A stretch of 64,000 nucleotides of DNA from NCBI RefSeq assembly GCF_947632445.1, contig NZ_CANRPM010000001.1:1-64000 (forward strand), written 5' to 3'. The DNA is from an uncultured Bacteroides sp. (GTDB taxonomy: Bacteria > Bacteroidota > Bacteroidia > Bacteroidales > Bacteroidaceae). Position numbers and translations under genes: made by a program. Below are positions 52,711 through 62,552 of the stretch, one piece after another; position 1 is the stretch's first letter, and each line of letters starts with the position of its first letter. Under the pieces are notes generated by a model. That model was not told the origin of the DNA. It worked only from the letters and a program-made list of their open reading frames with translations, and ran no database searches.

Positions 52711-53121
52711 GTGAACAGATTGCGAAAGCCCGAAAGGCTGAACAAGAAAAAAATAATAGAGAAGATGTTCGCGGGAGGCTCGCGTTCCTTCTCTATTTTT
52801 CCTTTACGGGTAGTATGGCTACCGGTAGAAGAACTTGATGTGCAGGCATCCATTCTGATCAGCGTATCCAAACGCCGCTTCAAACGAGCAGTTAAACGGA
52901 ATCGCGTAAAACGTCAGATACGTGAGGCTTACCGCATGAACAAACCAATACTGCTCGATTCAGATGCATTGAACAAAAAGGAGTACAGATTAGCCATCGC
53001 TTTCATTTACCTGGCCGACGAGCTGATGGATTCTACATTGGTGGAAGAAAAAATGAAAACCGCCCTGGCACGCATCGTTGAAGAAATTTCGGTCGAACAG
53101 ATGGCCCCGTCTGCTGAATGA
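52711..53121 (+). CDS. rnpA: ribonuclease P protein component
   Basis: Protein subunit of RNase P, which matures tRNA 5' ends. It begins with GTG directly after the hemD stop codon. The 136-residue product has [20 protein letters not shown], the RNR-type basic motif [20 protein letters not shown] and a typical acidic C-terminal helix. The next gene, yidD, overlaps by four bases, as in many bacteria. Confidence 0.95.
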   Translation: MNRLRKPERLNKKKIIEKMFAGGSRSFSIFPLRVVWLPVEELDVQASILISVSKRRFKRAVKRNRVKRQIREAYRMNKPILLDSDALNKKEYRLAIAFIYLADELMDSTLVEEKMKTALARIVEEISVEQMAPSAE

Positions 53122-53342
53122 TTTGGAAATTATTGACATACCTACTATTACTCCCCATTTACTTCTATCAACGGTGCATATCACCGCTGCTTCCTCCATC
53201 TTGCCGTTTCACACCCACCTGTTCTCAATATGCCGTAGAAGCACTAAAGAAACACGGCCCGATTAAAGGACTCTACTTAGCTATCAAACGAATCCTCCGC
53301 TGCCATCCGTGGGGTGGTTCGGGTTACGATCCCGTCCCCTAA
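53118..53342 (+). CDS. yidD: membrane protein insertion efficiency factor
   Basis: A 74-residue protein with [20 protein letters not shown] and a C-terminal [15 protein letters not shown] motif, both signatures of YidD. It assists YidC/Oxa1-type membrane insertion, and pairing with rnpA is conserved. Confidence 0.95.
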   Translation: MIWKLLTYLLLLPIYFYQRCISPLLPPSCRFTPTCSQYAVEALKKHGPIKGLYLAIKRILRCHPWGGSGYDPVP

Positions 53343-53354
53343 ACAGTTCATCCC

Positions 53355-54002
53355 ATGCAACCTTATCCCATAGACATCCATACCCATCAGTTTCCATCCG
53401 TACCGGGCGAAGCCATTGTCTGCTGCCGCCCCAACGCTTTCTACCCCCAGAAAGACAACTGGTACTCCGTAGGCATCCACCCCTGGAGCCTGAATGATTG
53501 CGACTGGAAGGAAACCGTATCTAAGACAAAGTTCGAGTCGTTGGTATATCATCCGCAAGTGCTGGCAATAGGCGAAACCGGATTAGACAGGCTCATAAAG
53601 ACTCCTTTACCTCAACAAATGGAAACATTACGCTATCAAGCTCTTGTAGCTGAAGCAGTCGACAAACCCTTAATTCTCCATCTGGTAAAGTCCACAGCAG
53701 AATTACTGACCCTGAAAAAAGAATTGTCACCTCGCGAGCCCTGGATTATCCATGGTTTTCGTGGTAAGGTACAATTAGCTCTTGAACTTGTGCGTCATGG
53801 TCTATATCTTTCCTTCGGTGCCAACTATCAAGAAGAAGCTCTGAAACAGACACCAGCCAACCGTCTGTTACTGGAAACGGACGAAAGTAACGTACCTATC
53901 GCAGACTTATACAAAAAAGCTGCGCTTCTTCGCGGCATAACCGACAAAGAAATCATGGAAACAGTTTCCGCCAATATACGACGTGTCTTTTTTAAACATT
54001 AA
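53355..54002 (+). CDS. TatD-family metal-dependent hydrolase
   Basis: A 215-residue protein with the N-terminal metal motif DIHTHQFP (HxH), IGETGLDRL (metal Glu), LILHLVKSTAELL and LLLETDESN (Asp/Glu). The family includes 3'-5' DNases and D-aminoacyl-tRNA deacylase-like activities. It lacks about 40 residues against E. coli TatD, as do many Bacteroidota forms. Confidence 0.87.
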   Translation: MQPYPIDIHTHQFPSVPGEAIVCCRPNAFYPQKDNWYSVGIHPWSLNDCDWKETVSKTKFESLVYHPQVLAIGETGLDRLIKTPLPQQMETLRYQALVAEAVDKPLILHLVKSTAELLTLKKELSPREPWIIHGFRGKVQLALELVRHGLYLSFGANYQEEALKQTPANRLLLETDESNVPIADLYKKAALLRGITDKEIMETVSANIRRVFFKH

Positions 54003-54004
54003 GT

Positions 54005-54035
54005 TTTGTTTCTTCAAAGAAAGGTCGTACTTTTG
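54005..54035 (+). promoter_or_regulatory. promoter of tyrS
   Basis: TTTG (54005-54008) and TACTTTTG (54028-54035) are spaced by 19 bases, a full match to the Bacteroidota consensus. Confidence 0.8.
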
Positions 54036-54081
54036 CGGCAGGTATAACTATATATCAAATCATTAAACAATCAATCATTCG

Positions 54082-55374
54082 ATGAATTTTGTAGAAGAAT
54101 TAAGATGGCGTGGCATGCTCCACGATATGATGCCGGGCACGGAAGAACTGCTGGCCAAGGAACAAGTAACTGCTTACATTGGTTTTGATCCTACAGCCGA
54201 CTCCTTGCACATCGGGCACTTGTGCAGTGTCATGATTCTGCGTCACTTTCAGCGTTGCGGGCACAAGCCTTTGGCATTGATTGGCGGCGCAACAGGTATG
54301 ATTGGTGACCCTTCCGGCAAGTCAGCTGAACGTAATCTGTTGACAGAAGAAACCCTGCGCCACAACATGGAAGGTATGAAAAAGCAGTTGAGCAAATTCT
54401 TGGATTTTGACTCTGATGCTCCCAATCATGCCGAGCTGGTAAACAACTATGACTGGATGAAGGATTATAGTTTTCTGGATTTCGCCCGCGAAGTAGGTAA
54501 ACACATTACCGTCAATTATATGATGGCAAAAGACAGCGTGAAAAAACGTCTGAACGGTGAAGCCCGCGACGGCCTTTCGTTCACTGAATTCACCTATCAG
54601 TTGTTACAAGGATACGATTTCCTCCACCTATACGAGACCAAGGGCTGTAAACTCCAAATGGGAGGTAGCGACCAATGGGGTAATATCACAACAGGCGCCG
54701 AATTAATCCGTCGCACAAACGGAGGTGAAGTTTACGCTTTAACTTGTCCACTGATTACCAAAGCAGACGGTGGTAAATTTGGTAAGACCGAAAGCGGCAA
54801 TATCTGGCTTGATCCTCATTATACTTCTCCATACAAATTCTATCAATTCTGGTTGAATGTAAGCGACGAAGATGCTAAGCGTTATATCAAGATCTTCACA
54901 GCTCTAAGTAAAGAAGAAGTAGAGGCACTCACTGCCGAACATGAAGCTGCTCCACACCTGCGCGTTCTTCAGAAACGTCTGGCCAAGGAAGTAACTATTA
55001 TGGTACACTCCGAAGAAGACTTCAACGCAGCCGTAGAAGCTTCGAACATACTTTTTGGTGGCGGGACATCCGAAGCTCTGAAGAAATTAGACGAACAAAC
55101 ACTGCTTTCCGTATTCGAAGGCGTTCCACAATTCGAAGTATCACGCAATACACTGACTTCTGGAGTGAAAGCCGTAGACTTATTCGTCGAAAATGCAGCT
55201 GTATTCGCTTCGAAAGGCGAAATGCGCAAACTGGTTCAAGGAGGTGGCGTATCACTGAATAAAGAAAAACTCACGGCTTTCGACCAAGTAATTACCACAG
55301 CCGACCTGCTGGATGACAAATACCTGTTGGTTCAACGCGGTAAAAAGAACTACTACTTAATTATTGCGAAATAA
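54082..55374 (+). CDS. tyrS: tyrosyl-tRNA synthetase
   Basis: Class I aminoacyl-tRNA synthetase of 430 residues. It has [13 protein letters not shown] (HIGH motif), [16 protein letters not shown] and [13 protein letters not shown] (KFGKT, the KMSKS equivalent), followed by an S4-type RNA-binding domain ([16 protein letters not shown]). It is transcribed alone: promoter upstream, terminator downstream. Confidence 0.98.
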   Translation: MNFVEELRWRGMLHDMMPGTEELLAKEQVTAYIGFDPTADSLHIGHLCSVMILRHFQRCGHKPLALIGGATGMIGDPSGKSAERNLLTEETLRHNMEGMKKQLSKFLDFDSDAPNHAELVNNYDWMKDYSFLDFAREVGKHITVNYMMAKDSVKKRLNGEARDGLSFTEFTYQLLQGYDFLHLYETKGCKLQMGGSDQWGNITTGAELIRRTNGGEVYALTCPLITKADGGKFGKTESGNIWLDPHYTSPYKFYQFWLNVSDEDAKRYIKIFTALSKEEVEALTAEHEAAPHLRVLQKRLAKEVTIMVHSEEDFNAAVEASNILFGGGTSEALKKLDEQTLLSVFEGVPQFEVSRNTLTSGVKAVDLFVENAAVFASKGEMRKLVQGGGVSLNKEKLTAFDQVITTADLLDDKYLLVQRGKKNYYLIIAK

Positions 55375-55414
55375 GCCCTTAAGGCGCACGCATGATTAAA
55401 ACCATAAAAAGAAT

Positions 55415-55466
55415 AAGAACTACTCAAGGTTACGACACGAGGCGTATTCTTGGGTAGTTCTTTTAT
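55415..55466 (+). terminator. rho-independent-type terminator after tyrS
   Basis: The stem pairs AAGAACTACTCAAG (55415-55428) with CTTGGGTAGTTCTT (55449-55462), followed by TTAT and a T-rich tail. Confidence 0.85.
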
Positions 55467-55709
55467 TCTATCACAATATACTTGTTTTCATTGCCAACTA
55501 TCCACTTCAGCACGCCAACCGTATAGATTATCTTTCTCCAATCTATAAGTCCGCATATCCGGTACCAATCCAAAGCATACCATTCTCATCAATACAAAGT
55601 TTTTATGCCATCTTTCTCTTTTTTATTTCCGTTTTTTCGGTTATGTCTATTTAAATGCCTATTTTTGGCCATTCATCAGTATTAATTTATTTATTTAATC
55701 ATTTTAATC
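55467..55709. other. intergenic region before the kinase gene
   Basis: No gene. A candidate -7 element TATTTTTG (55660-55667) lies 42 bases before the kinase start. The rest is AT-rich with no repeat that I could relate to the families elsewhere in the window. Confidence 0.5.
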
Positions 55710-56789
55710 ATGAAAGACCTTTTATCTATTGTATCTCACTTTCAGCTGGCAGATGCCGTTCGTGAAATCAAGCCGTTAGGCTCAGGCTTAATTAATGACA
55801 CTTATAAAGTCATAACCGAGAACAACAACCCCGACTACGTATTGCAGCGCATCAATCATGCAATCTTTCAGAATGTAGACATGTTACAGGCAAACATCGA
55901 AGCTGTAACACGACACATCCGAACGAAACTACAGGAAAAAGGGGAATCCGATATTGAACGAAAAGTATTGCAATTCCTACCTGCAGACAATGGAAAAACT
56001 TATTGGTTCGATGGTGAAAACTACTGGCGTATCATGATTTTTATCCCCCGCGCCAAAACATACGAGACTGTAAATCCTGAATATTCATATTATGCAGGAA
56101 AGGCATTCGGTAATTTCCAAGCCATGCTTGCCGACATTCCCGACACATTGGGCGAAACAATCCCCGATTTCCACAATATGGAATTCCGTCTCAAACAACT
56201 TCACGATGCCGTAGCTGCCGATGCCGCAGGAAGAGTAAAAGAAGTGCAGCATTATCTGGACGAAATAGAACGCAGAGCAGAAGAAATGTGCAAAGCCGAA
56301 CGTCTGTATCGTGAAGGAAAACTTCCTAAGCGCGTTTGCCACTGTGATACCAAAGTAAATAACATGATGTTTGACGAAGACGGCTCCGTACTCTGCGTAA
56401 TCGACCTGGATACTGTAATGCCCTCTTTCATATTCTCTGACTACGGAGATTTCCTCCGCTCGGCAGCCAATACCGGACTTGAGGATGACAAGAACTTGGA
56501 CAACGTAAACTTCAACATGGAAATTTTCAAAGCCTTCACCAAAGGTTATTTGGAATCGGCCAAAGATTTCCTGCTTCCCATCGAAATAGAGAACCTGCCC
56601 TACGCTGCGGCCTTGTTCCCTTACATGCAATGTGTACGCTTCTTGGCAGATTACATTAATGGTGACACCTATTACAAGATACAGTATCCCGAACACAATC
56701 TGGTACGTACAAAAGCCCAATTCAAGCTGTTGCAGAGTGCAGAAGAGCATACTGCGGCCATGAAAGACTTTATCGCTTCTTGCATCTAA
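55710..56789 (+). CDS. APH-fold small-molecule kinase, N-acetylhexosamine kinase-like
   Basis: A 359-residue aminoglycoside-phosphotransferase-fold protein. It has IKPLGSGLINDTYKV (P-loop-like), VCHCDTKVNNMMF (catalytic loop with HxDxxxxN) and CVIDLDTVMPSF (metal Asp). This combination resembles N-acetylhexosamine 1-kinase (NahK) and related sugar kinases more than antibiotic-resistance enzymes. It is coupled to the CBM9-like gene by a one-base overlap. Confidence 0.82.
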   Translation: MKDLLSIVSHFQLADAVREIKPLGSGLINDTYKVITENNNPDYVLQRINHAIFQNVDMLQANIEAVTRHIRTKLQEKGESDIERKVLQFLPADNGKTYWFDGENYWRIMIFIPRAKTYETVNPEYSYYAGKAFGNFQAMLADIPDTLGETIPDFHNMEFRLKQLHDAVAADAAGRVKEVQHYLDEIERRAEEMCKAERLYREGKLPKRVCHCDTKVNNMMFDEDGSVLCVIDLDTVMPSFIFSDYGDFLRSAANTGLEDDKNLDNVNFNMEIFKAFTKGYLESAKDFLLPIEIENLPYAAALFPYMQCVRFLADYINGDTYYKIQYPEHNLVRTKAQFKLLQSAEEHTAAMKDFIASCI

Positions 56790-57532
56790 TGAAGATAAGT
56801 CATTTCAGCCGACCGATTTTCGGCTTGCTGATGCTTATGTCATTCAATGCGCATGGTAACTCTTATCAAGATAAAGGCATGAAAGATTTGACTGTAAGAA
56901 AAATAAATGTCGATGCAATATCGGTAGAAGAAATTCCTGCTCTCTTCAAGCAAGAGCACATTACATATCAGTCTATTGCCAATGTAAATTGGAAGGACAG
57001 TTACCCTTATCGTCCGCAAGTAGAATATGGCATTGCCTATACCGGCAATGCCATATTGCTCCACTACCAGGTAACGGAAGAATCGGTACGCGCCGTAGCG
57101 GGACACGACAATGGCCCCGTCTGGGAAGATGCCTGCGTGGAGTTTTTCTCCATGCCCGGCGGTGATGATATTTATTATAACGTGGAGTGTAATTGCACCG
57201 GCACCTTGTTGATAGGTGCCGGTGCAACACGTGCCAACCGCCGGCATGCTCCCCAAGAGGTCTTAAATCAAGTGTCACGATGGTCCTCTTTGGGTAAAGA
57301 TCATTTTGAAGAACGAATAGGGGAATGCAGCTGGGAAGTTGCATTGATAATCCCATTCTCTGCATTCTTTCTACATCATATCCAATCTTTAGACGGGAAA
57401 TCGGTACGTGCCAATTTCTATAAATGCGGCGACAAACTACAAACGCCCCATTTCCTTTCTTGGAACCCCATAGATTTACCGAAACCAGACTTCCATTGCC
57501 CTTATTTTTTCGGTCTGTTGCGATTTGATTAA
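56789..57532 (+). CDS. secreted CBM9-like carbohydrate-binding protein
   Basis: Start at ATG 56789, overlapping the kinase stop by one base. The 247-residue protein has a signal peptide (LLMLMSFNAHGNS) and a CBM9-like fold with WEDACVEFFSMPG and NWKDSYPYRPQVEYGIAY, plus a terminal FHCPYFFGLLRFD. It may bind a sugar handled by the adjacent kinase. Confidence 0.8.
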   Translation: MKISHFSRPIFGLLMLMSFNAHGNSYQDKGMKDLTVRKINVDAISVEEIPALFKQEHITYQSIANVNWKDSYPYRPQVEYGIAYTGNAILLHYQVTEESVRAVAGHDNGPVWEDACVEFFSMPGGDDIYYNVECNCTGTLLIGAGATRANRRHAPQEVLNQVSRWSSLGKDHFEERIGECSWEVALIIPFSAFFLHHIQSLDGKSVRANFYKCGDKLQTPHFLSWNPIDLPKPDFHCPYFFGLLRFD

Positions 57533-57691
57533 ATTATAGCCATCAATTTGTACATTGCCGAATAGAAGCCGACAGATGCCCGGTTGTAAGGGTGCAACCG
57601 GTAAGGGACGGGACTGCTCTTCGGCAGGAACACGGTTCTTCAAAAAATCTAAAAAAAACGAGCATCCCGTTCCCCGTACAAATAGATGTTG

Positions 57692-57699
57692 TATCTTTG
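57692..57699 (+). promoter_or_regulatory. -7 element of the Ig-like lipoprotein gene
   Basis: TATCTTTG lies inside the most 5' open frame for the next gene (from 57686), showing that translation starts downstream of it. The -33 match is weak. Confidence 0.6.
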
Positions 57700-57730
57700 C
57701 GCAGGTCTTCAGATGCAAGACTCTACGGAT

Positions 57731-59704
57731 ATGAACAGACTAAAAAGACATCTGCACATCGAACCGGACACAGGACGCATGCAGCGCCTGCCTGTCTTCA
57801 TCGTATTGGGCATCATACTGTACTCATGCGCCAGCATCGGGCGTATCGAAGGAGGACCCATTGATGAAGCTCCCCCCGTCTTTGTGCAGAGCACACCCAA
57901 CCCCGGACAGCTGAACTATAAACGCGACCGCGTAAGCATCGCCTTCGACGAATACATCAAGCTGGACAAAGCCGGCGAGAAGGTCGTCATCTCCCCGCCC
58001 CAAATCCAGCAGCCCGAAATCAAGACAAGCGGCAAGAAAGTGATAGTCAACTTTCAGGACACGATGAAGGCGGATGTCACATATACGATAGATTTTGGCG
58101 ACGCCATTCAGGACAACAACGAAAGCAACCCGCTGGAACAGTTCACTTTCACATTCTCTACCGGTGCGCAACTGGACACGATGGCCGTGTCGGGTACCGT
58201 ACTCAACGCCTCCAACCTGGAGCCGATAAAGGGCATACTGGTAGGGCTCTACTCGAACCTGTCCGATACGGCCTTCACTTCCCTGCCTTTCGAGCGCGTG
58301 GGCCGCACGGATAGCCGCGGACACTTCTCCATTCGCGGAGTGGCACCGGGCACGTATCACATCTATGCCTTGCAGGATGCCGACCAAAACTACTTCTATT
58401 CGCAGCCGGCCGAACAGACAGCGTGGCAGGACTCGCTGGTACGTCCACACTACGAATTCCGAATGCGACAGGACACGACATGGATAGACTCCCTGACCAT
58501 CGACACCATCGTCGAACGCCAGTACACGCACTACCTGCCGGACGACATCCTGCTGCGCAGTTTCAAAGCAATCTCCTACAACCAGCGTTTGGCCAAAAGC
58601 GAGCGTTTGACTCCCCGGAAGTTCTCCCTCTACTTCACGGCGCCGGCCGACAGCCTGCCGCTGCTGAAAGGCATCGACTTCGACGAGCACGACGCCTTTG
58701 CCATCGAACAGACGACCGGCCGCAACGATACAATCCACTACTGGATAAAGGACTCCCTGCTCTATCGGCGGGATACCCTGCAAGCGGAAGTAACCTATCT
58801 GGAGACCGACTCGTTAGGCCAATTAGTGCCGCGTACAGATACCTTGCGCCTGCAATCGAAGCTGACCTACGAGAAACAGCAGAAACAAAAGCAGGAACAG
58901 GACGAAAAGAAGCTGGAAGAACTGCGCAAAGAAGCCAAGAAAAAGAAGAAGCGCGATGCCGACGGCAATGCCATCGAGCCGGAAGAACCTGTCCTGCCGG
59001 TCGAATTCCTGCCTATGGAAGTCTACGCCCCGTCGTCGATGGACGTGTACGACTATCTCACTCTGACCTTTCAGGAGCCTTTGGCAAGGATCGATACCGC
59101 GGCTTTCCACCTGCAACAAAAAGTAGACACTTTGTGGGAGGACATTCCCTTCGACTTCCAACGGGACTCGCTGGACATAAAAGTCTACAATATCTTTGCC
59201 AACTTCGCACTGGGAGAGAGCTATCAGTTTGCAATAGACTCGGCTGCCATCCAGGGGCTCTACGGGCTGACGACGAACAAGGTTAAGCAGGAATTCAAAG
59301 TCAAGACCCTCGAAGAATACGGAACCATTCTTTTCGACATTACAGGCGCCGATTCGACGGCCTTTGTCGAACTGGTCGATGCGCAAGACAACGTAATACG
59401 TACCGTGTCCGTCGTCGATGGAAAGGCCGATTTCTATTATCTGACACCGGGGAAATATGGCGCACGCTTGGTCTTCGACACAAACAAAAACGGACAGTGG
59501 GACACCGGAAGCCTGAAAGAGCATCTGCAACCTGAGATGGTCTGCTACTACTTCCAGCTATTGGAACTGAAAGCCAATTTCGAGCTTCAGCAGACTTGGA
59601 ACCTGTTCGACAGACCGTTGGATCAGCAGAAACCATTAGAACTCAAAAAACAGAAGCCTGAAGAAAGTAAGAAGAAAAAAGGCAAAAACAACAATAACCG
59701 ATAA
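57731..59704 (+). CDS. Ig-like-domain (Big_5) lipoprotein
   Basis: From 57731 the product is 657 residues; a start at 57779 would give a canonical lipoprotein signal (MQRLPVFIVLGIILYSCASI). After the lipobox come GGPIDEAPPVFVQSTPNP and a Big_5-type Ig domain (about 50-140, VSIAFDEYIKLDKAGEKVVI). A carboxypeptidase-regulatory-like segment (VSGTVLNASNLEPIKGI) and a Lys/Glu-rich coiled stretch (KQKQEQDEKKLEELRKEA) follow; the end is highly basic (PEESKKKKGKNNNN). It is a common Bacteroidota envelope protein of unknown role, cotranscribed with the DUF3108 gene. Confidence 0.82.
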   Translation: MNRLKRHLHIEPDTGRMQRLPVFIVLGIILYSCASIGRIEGGPIDEAPPVFVQSTPNPGQLNYKRDRVSIAFDEYIKLDKAGEKVVISPPQIQQPEIKTSGKKVIVNFQDTMKADVTYTIDFGDAIQDNNESNPLEQFTFTFSTGAQLDTMAVSGTVLNASNLEPIKGILVGLYSNLSDTAFTSLPFERVGRTDSRGHFSIRGVAPGTYHIYALQDADQNYFYSQPAEQTAWQDSLVRPHYEFRMRQDTTWIDSLTIDTIVERQYTHYLPDDILLRSFKAISYNQRLAKSERLTPRKFSLYFTAPADSLPLLKGIDFDEHDAFAIEQTTGRNDTIHYWIKDSLLYRRDTLQAEVTYLETDSLGQLVPRTDTLRLQSKLTYEKQQKQKQEQDEKKLEELRKEAKKKKKRDADGNAIEPEEPVLPVEFLPMEVYAPSSMDVYDYLTLTFQEPLARIDTAAFHLQQKVDTLWEDIPFDFQRDSLDIKVYNIFANFALGESYQFAIDSAAIQGLYGLTTNKVKQEFKVKTLEEYGTILFDITGADSTAFVELVDAQDNVIRTVSVVDGKADFYYLTPGKYGARLVFDTNKNGQWDTGSLKEHLQPEMVCYYFQLLELKANFELQQTWNLFDRPLDQQKPLELKKQKPEESKKKKGKNNNNR

Positions 59705-59725
59705 CCGAAAAAATCAAATGTAAAA

Positions 59726-60583
59726 ATGAAACTGCCGATAAGAATAAAACGAAGAAACAGACTGACGGGATTGTTAACGGCAGGGATCGTATGCCTGCTC
59801 GCCACACTCCCCCTGAATGCACAATGCCCGACAGAAAACAAAGCCTTCCAATCGGGCGAACAAGTGATGTACGACCTTCATTTCAATTGGAAGTTCATCT
59901 GGGTCAAAGCCGGCACGGCCAGTCTGACAACCAACGCAACCACCTATCACCGGAAACCGGCTTTCCGCTTCAACCTCCTGTCGGGCAGCAGCAAACGGGT
60001 TGATTTCTTTTTCAAGATGCGCGACACGCTGACCTGTTATGTCAGCGACCGCCTCGAACCTTTATACTTCCGCAAAGGCTCCGAAGAAGGCAAACGCTAC
60101 ACGGTAGACGAGGCTTGGTTCAGCTACAAAGACGGCTTATCGCATGTCAGACAAAGCCGCACATGGGCGGACGGACACGTCGATACCATGTCTTACAGCG
60201 ACAGCCGCTGCATCTTCGACATGTTGAGCATACTGGCACAGGCACGTTCCTACGACCCCCAAGATTATAAAATAGGGCAAAAGATACATTTCCCTATGGC
60301 AACGGGCCGAAAAGTAGAGGAACAAACATTGATTTACCGAGGAAAAGAAAACGTCAAAGCCAGCAACGATACGACGTACCGCTGTCTGGTGTTCTCGTTT
60401 GTAGAATATGTAAAGGACGGCAATAAGGAAAAAGAGAAAGAAGTTATCACGTTCTTTATCTCAGACGACAAGAACCACCTGCCAATCCGTCTCGACCTGT
60501 ACCTCAACTTCGGATCGGCCAAAGCGTTCCTGAACCGTGTACGTGGCAACCGCTATCCATTGACATGTATCGTGGAGGATTGA
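59726..60583 (+). CDS. DUF3108 exported protein
   Basis: A 285-residue protein with signal peptide (TAGIVCLLATLPLNAQ). DUF3108 features are clear: GEQVMYDLHFNWKFIWVKAG at the start of the mature protein, FKMRDTLTCYVSDRLEPLYF in the middle and the C-terminal DKNHLPIRLDLYLNFGSAKA. The family adopts a lipid-binding-like barrel, possibly in outer-membrane biogenesis; no function is established. Confidence 0.87.
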   Translation: MKLPIRIKRRNRLTGLLTAGIVCLLATLPLNAQCPTENKAFQSGEQVMYDLHFNWKFIWVKAGTASLTTNATTYHRKPAFRFNLLSGSSKRVDFFFKMRDTLTCYVSDRLEPLYFRKGSEEGKRYTVDEAWFSYKDGLSHVRQSRTWADGHVDTMSYSDSRCIFDMLSILAQARSYDPQDYKIGQKIHFPMATGRKVEEQTLIYRGKENVKASNDTTYRCLVFSFVEYVKDGNKEKEKEVITFFISDDKNHLPIRLDLYLNFGSAKAFLNRVRGNRYPLTCIVED

Positions 60584-60608
60584 CAAGCTCCTCCGCTTCA
60601 TTTCACAC

Positions 60609-60647
60609 AGCCGGAAAGGAGAAAGAGCCGGCTTACAGCGTTTTTTT
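60609..60647 (+). terminator. probable terminator after the DUF3108 gene
   Basis: The six-base stem AGCCGG/CCGGCT (60609-60614, 60628-60633) is followed by TACAGCG and seven T. The stem is short, so efficiency is uncertain. Confidence 0.55.
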
Positions 60648-60677
60648 GACAAAAGCGCATCATTACATCCTGACACT

Positions 60678-60768
60678 ACACTTCATGATCCCCTGATACA
60701 GTGCTTTCTGACAACCTAACGAAGCACTGTGTCAGACCGTCATAAAATATTGTGTCAGGACACCTGCA
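60678..60768. repeat. dispersed palindromic repeat family, locus C
   Basis: Contains ACAGTGCTTTCTGACA followed by GAAGCACTGTGTCAGAC and a degenerate third unit (AATATTGTGTCAGG). The AGTGCTT/AAGCACT units match loci A and B. It lies between convergent genes. Confidence 0.75.
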
Positions 60769-60878
60769 AACAAAGGCTGGTATCCCGACACATCACAATG
60801 TCTTCTCCATTCGACTACGAAGAAACAACATCTCCGGCAGGCCAATAGACCCAATCGTACAACATATATACAAAACAG

Positions 60879-62162
60879 TTATCGGCTTCCTTTTCGCTTC
60901 AAATACTCGTAACCAAAACGGCAGCGCAAGCAGTCCTTACGGTCGCAATACTCTTTCTGAAGCTGAATAAGAGCCTGCGAGTCGGCAGCAGTCGAAACGG
61001 GCAGACCGGCCCCGCTCCACATCCGTGTGATGTAATTGTTCTCGGCCTTCAGTGTCTCCAGCAACATCGTGGCCCGTTCACAAAGGCTTTCTTCCTGTCT
61101 GTGCTGCCCATAGGCGTAGAGGAAAGGAACGACAGTGTTGATGATAACCAGGTCGAGTGCGCCCCGCCCCATCCGCTTGGGCCGGTGGACGGAAGCCTTG
61201 CCGAAGGTGAAATGCTCCTCCCAATAGGAAGAAGTGCCTACGGCCAGCATTTCGCGCAGTTCGTCGGCTGTGCGGGCCTCCATCACTCGCGAGAACAGTG
61301 TCTGTCCGCGATGGTAAAGGTCTGCCAACTGAGCCAAACGGACATAAGGAAAACCACCGGGACGCTGCCGCAGAAGCCTCCAGCGGGACGGATCTAACGG
61401 AGCAGGCAAACTGAACTTTTGCCGCAGGTAGTGGAATTCTTTCTGAAGGCGAAGGTAATAGTCGCCGTAGTCGGGCTGTTCCTCGTCCAGCAGGCCGGCC
61501 ATACCAAGAAAAAAAGCTTCCACCTGGAAGAGGTTGTCGCGATGCTTGTCCACAGCACGGAAAGGAACGAGCCGCGCCCAGGCCTCAAAGGCGTCGCTGT
61601 TCAGCCCGAAGCCATAGTTACGTGCCAGTGTGACGAAGAACACGTCCTCCCAATGGTTGCCGAAAGCATCAAGACGAGTGCGAATATCTTGAGCCTTCCG
61701 CCCGAAACGTTCGGCCTGTAAGGCGGAAAGCCAGGAGTGGATTGTAAGTTTGGGCAAAGAGGACAGGATGGGATAGCAGGAAGGATGGATTTCCGAACGG
61801 CGCAGTTCATCGTAACGACGACCCACATAGTCGGGACAAGTCAGAACGAGCTGGGGAATGGGTTCACCGTTGCGGCGGCAGACGGGACAATCGGCCTCAC
61901 CCACCACGTGCAAAATAACGTTGTTGTAAGCCTCATCCGATTGATGTCCATGCTTTTGCCAGTGAGAAGAACGGTCGTGCAGCTCCACGTTGCCCACCCA
62001 GAGCACGCCGTCCAGCTTCAATTTGGCGTTGAAAAAATCGGGACCTGCATTGGTATTGGGCAGTCCGGGGTCGATGACTTCCACGCATTGTCCGTCGGTG
62101 GTACGCAGTTCCTGCAAAGGAAAGATTTTGTGTTTCCAAAGGTAATGTAAGAGGTGTTCCAT
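60879..62162 (-). CDS. DUF2851 family protein
   Basis: A 427-residue cytoplasmic-looking protein. The DUF2851 core is visible in HLLHYLWKHKIFPLQELRTT, NTNAGPDFFNAKLKLDGVLW, VELHDRSSHWQKHGHQSDEA and a C-terminal Cys cluster (YCDRKDCLRCRFGYEYLKR). Distant similarity of the N-terminal part to restriction-endonuclease-like folds has been noted for the family; activity is unknown. It converges with the DUF3108 gene. Confidence 0.87.
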   Translation of the reverse strand: MEHLLHYLWKHKIFPLQELRTTDGQCVEVIDPGLPNTNAGPDFFNAKLKLDGVLWVGNVELHDRSSHWQKHGHQSDEAYNNVILHVVGEADCPVCRRNGEPIPQLVLTCPDYVGRRYDELRRSEIHPSCYPILSSLPKLTIHSWLSALQAERFGRKAQDIRTRLDAFGNHWEDVFFVTLARNYGFGLNSDAFEAWARLVPFRAVDKHRDNLFQVEAFFLGMAGLLDEEQPDYGDYYLRLQKEFHYLRQKFSLPAPLDPSRWRLLRQRPGGFPYVRLAQLADLYHRGQTLFSRVMEARTADELREMLAVGTSSYWEEHFTFGKASVHRPKRMGRGALDLVIINTVVPFLYAYGQHRQEESLCERATMLLETLKAENNYITRMWSGAGLPVSTAADSQALIQLQKEYCDRKDCLRCRFGYEYLKRKGSR

Positions 62163-62223
62163 AATTAGTATCGGTTAGTGGAGAACGGTGAGCGCAGATC
62201 TAACCACTCATCGTCAACCGCTA

Positions 62224-62254
62224 CAAAAGTAACTTCTTTTCCCTTTCCCTCCAA
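62224..62254 (-). promoter_or_regulatory. promoter of the DUF2851 gene
   Basis: On the minus strand TTG (62252-62254) and TACTTTTG (62224-62231) are spaced by 20 bases. Confidence 0.7.
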
Positions 62255-62512
62255 CTCCGTTAACACAAAGAAAGATAAATATCTCTTCAAATCAGTAAGG
62301 TATCATTCTATCATAACAAAGACTCAGGACAGCTTAAATGCGCTAAATACCATCTTTTTTAATCTCTCATGTTTCTTCCAAACATAATACACGATCCTTT
62401 TAGGAATATCTTTTCATCCAAAGACTCTTTTACAACTTATTAATGAGCACGCCTCCCATAAACGCTATTGTTAACAAGTCGATAATTAAGACCGTTTGTG
62501 TCAGAAAAGTCC

Positions 62513-62520
62513 TATATTTG
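62513..62520 (+). promoter_or_regulatory. -7 element of dapB
   Basis: TATATTTG lies 32 bases before the start at 62553 and supports that start over the in-frame ATG at 62496, which precedes the element. The -33 match is weak. Confidence 0.6.
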
Positions 62521-62552
62521 CACACATTCATAGAATAAGAAAACTGCGAACA

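Larger units (their letters stand above)
62163..62552. other. divergent intergenic region between DUF2851 and dapB
   Basis: Contains the minus-strand promoter of the DUF2851 gene (62224-62254) and the -7 element of dapB (62513-62520). The middle part is AT-rich with no supported gene. Confidence 0.6.

Noticed and set aside
57824-58783. 319-codon ORF on the minus strand
   Set aside because: Antisense to the Ig-like lipoprotein gene, which has clear domains; no signal or family of its own.
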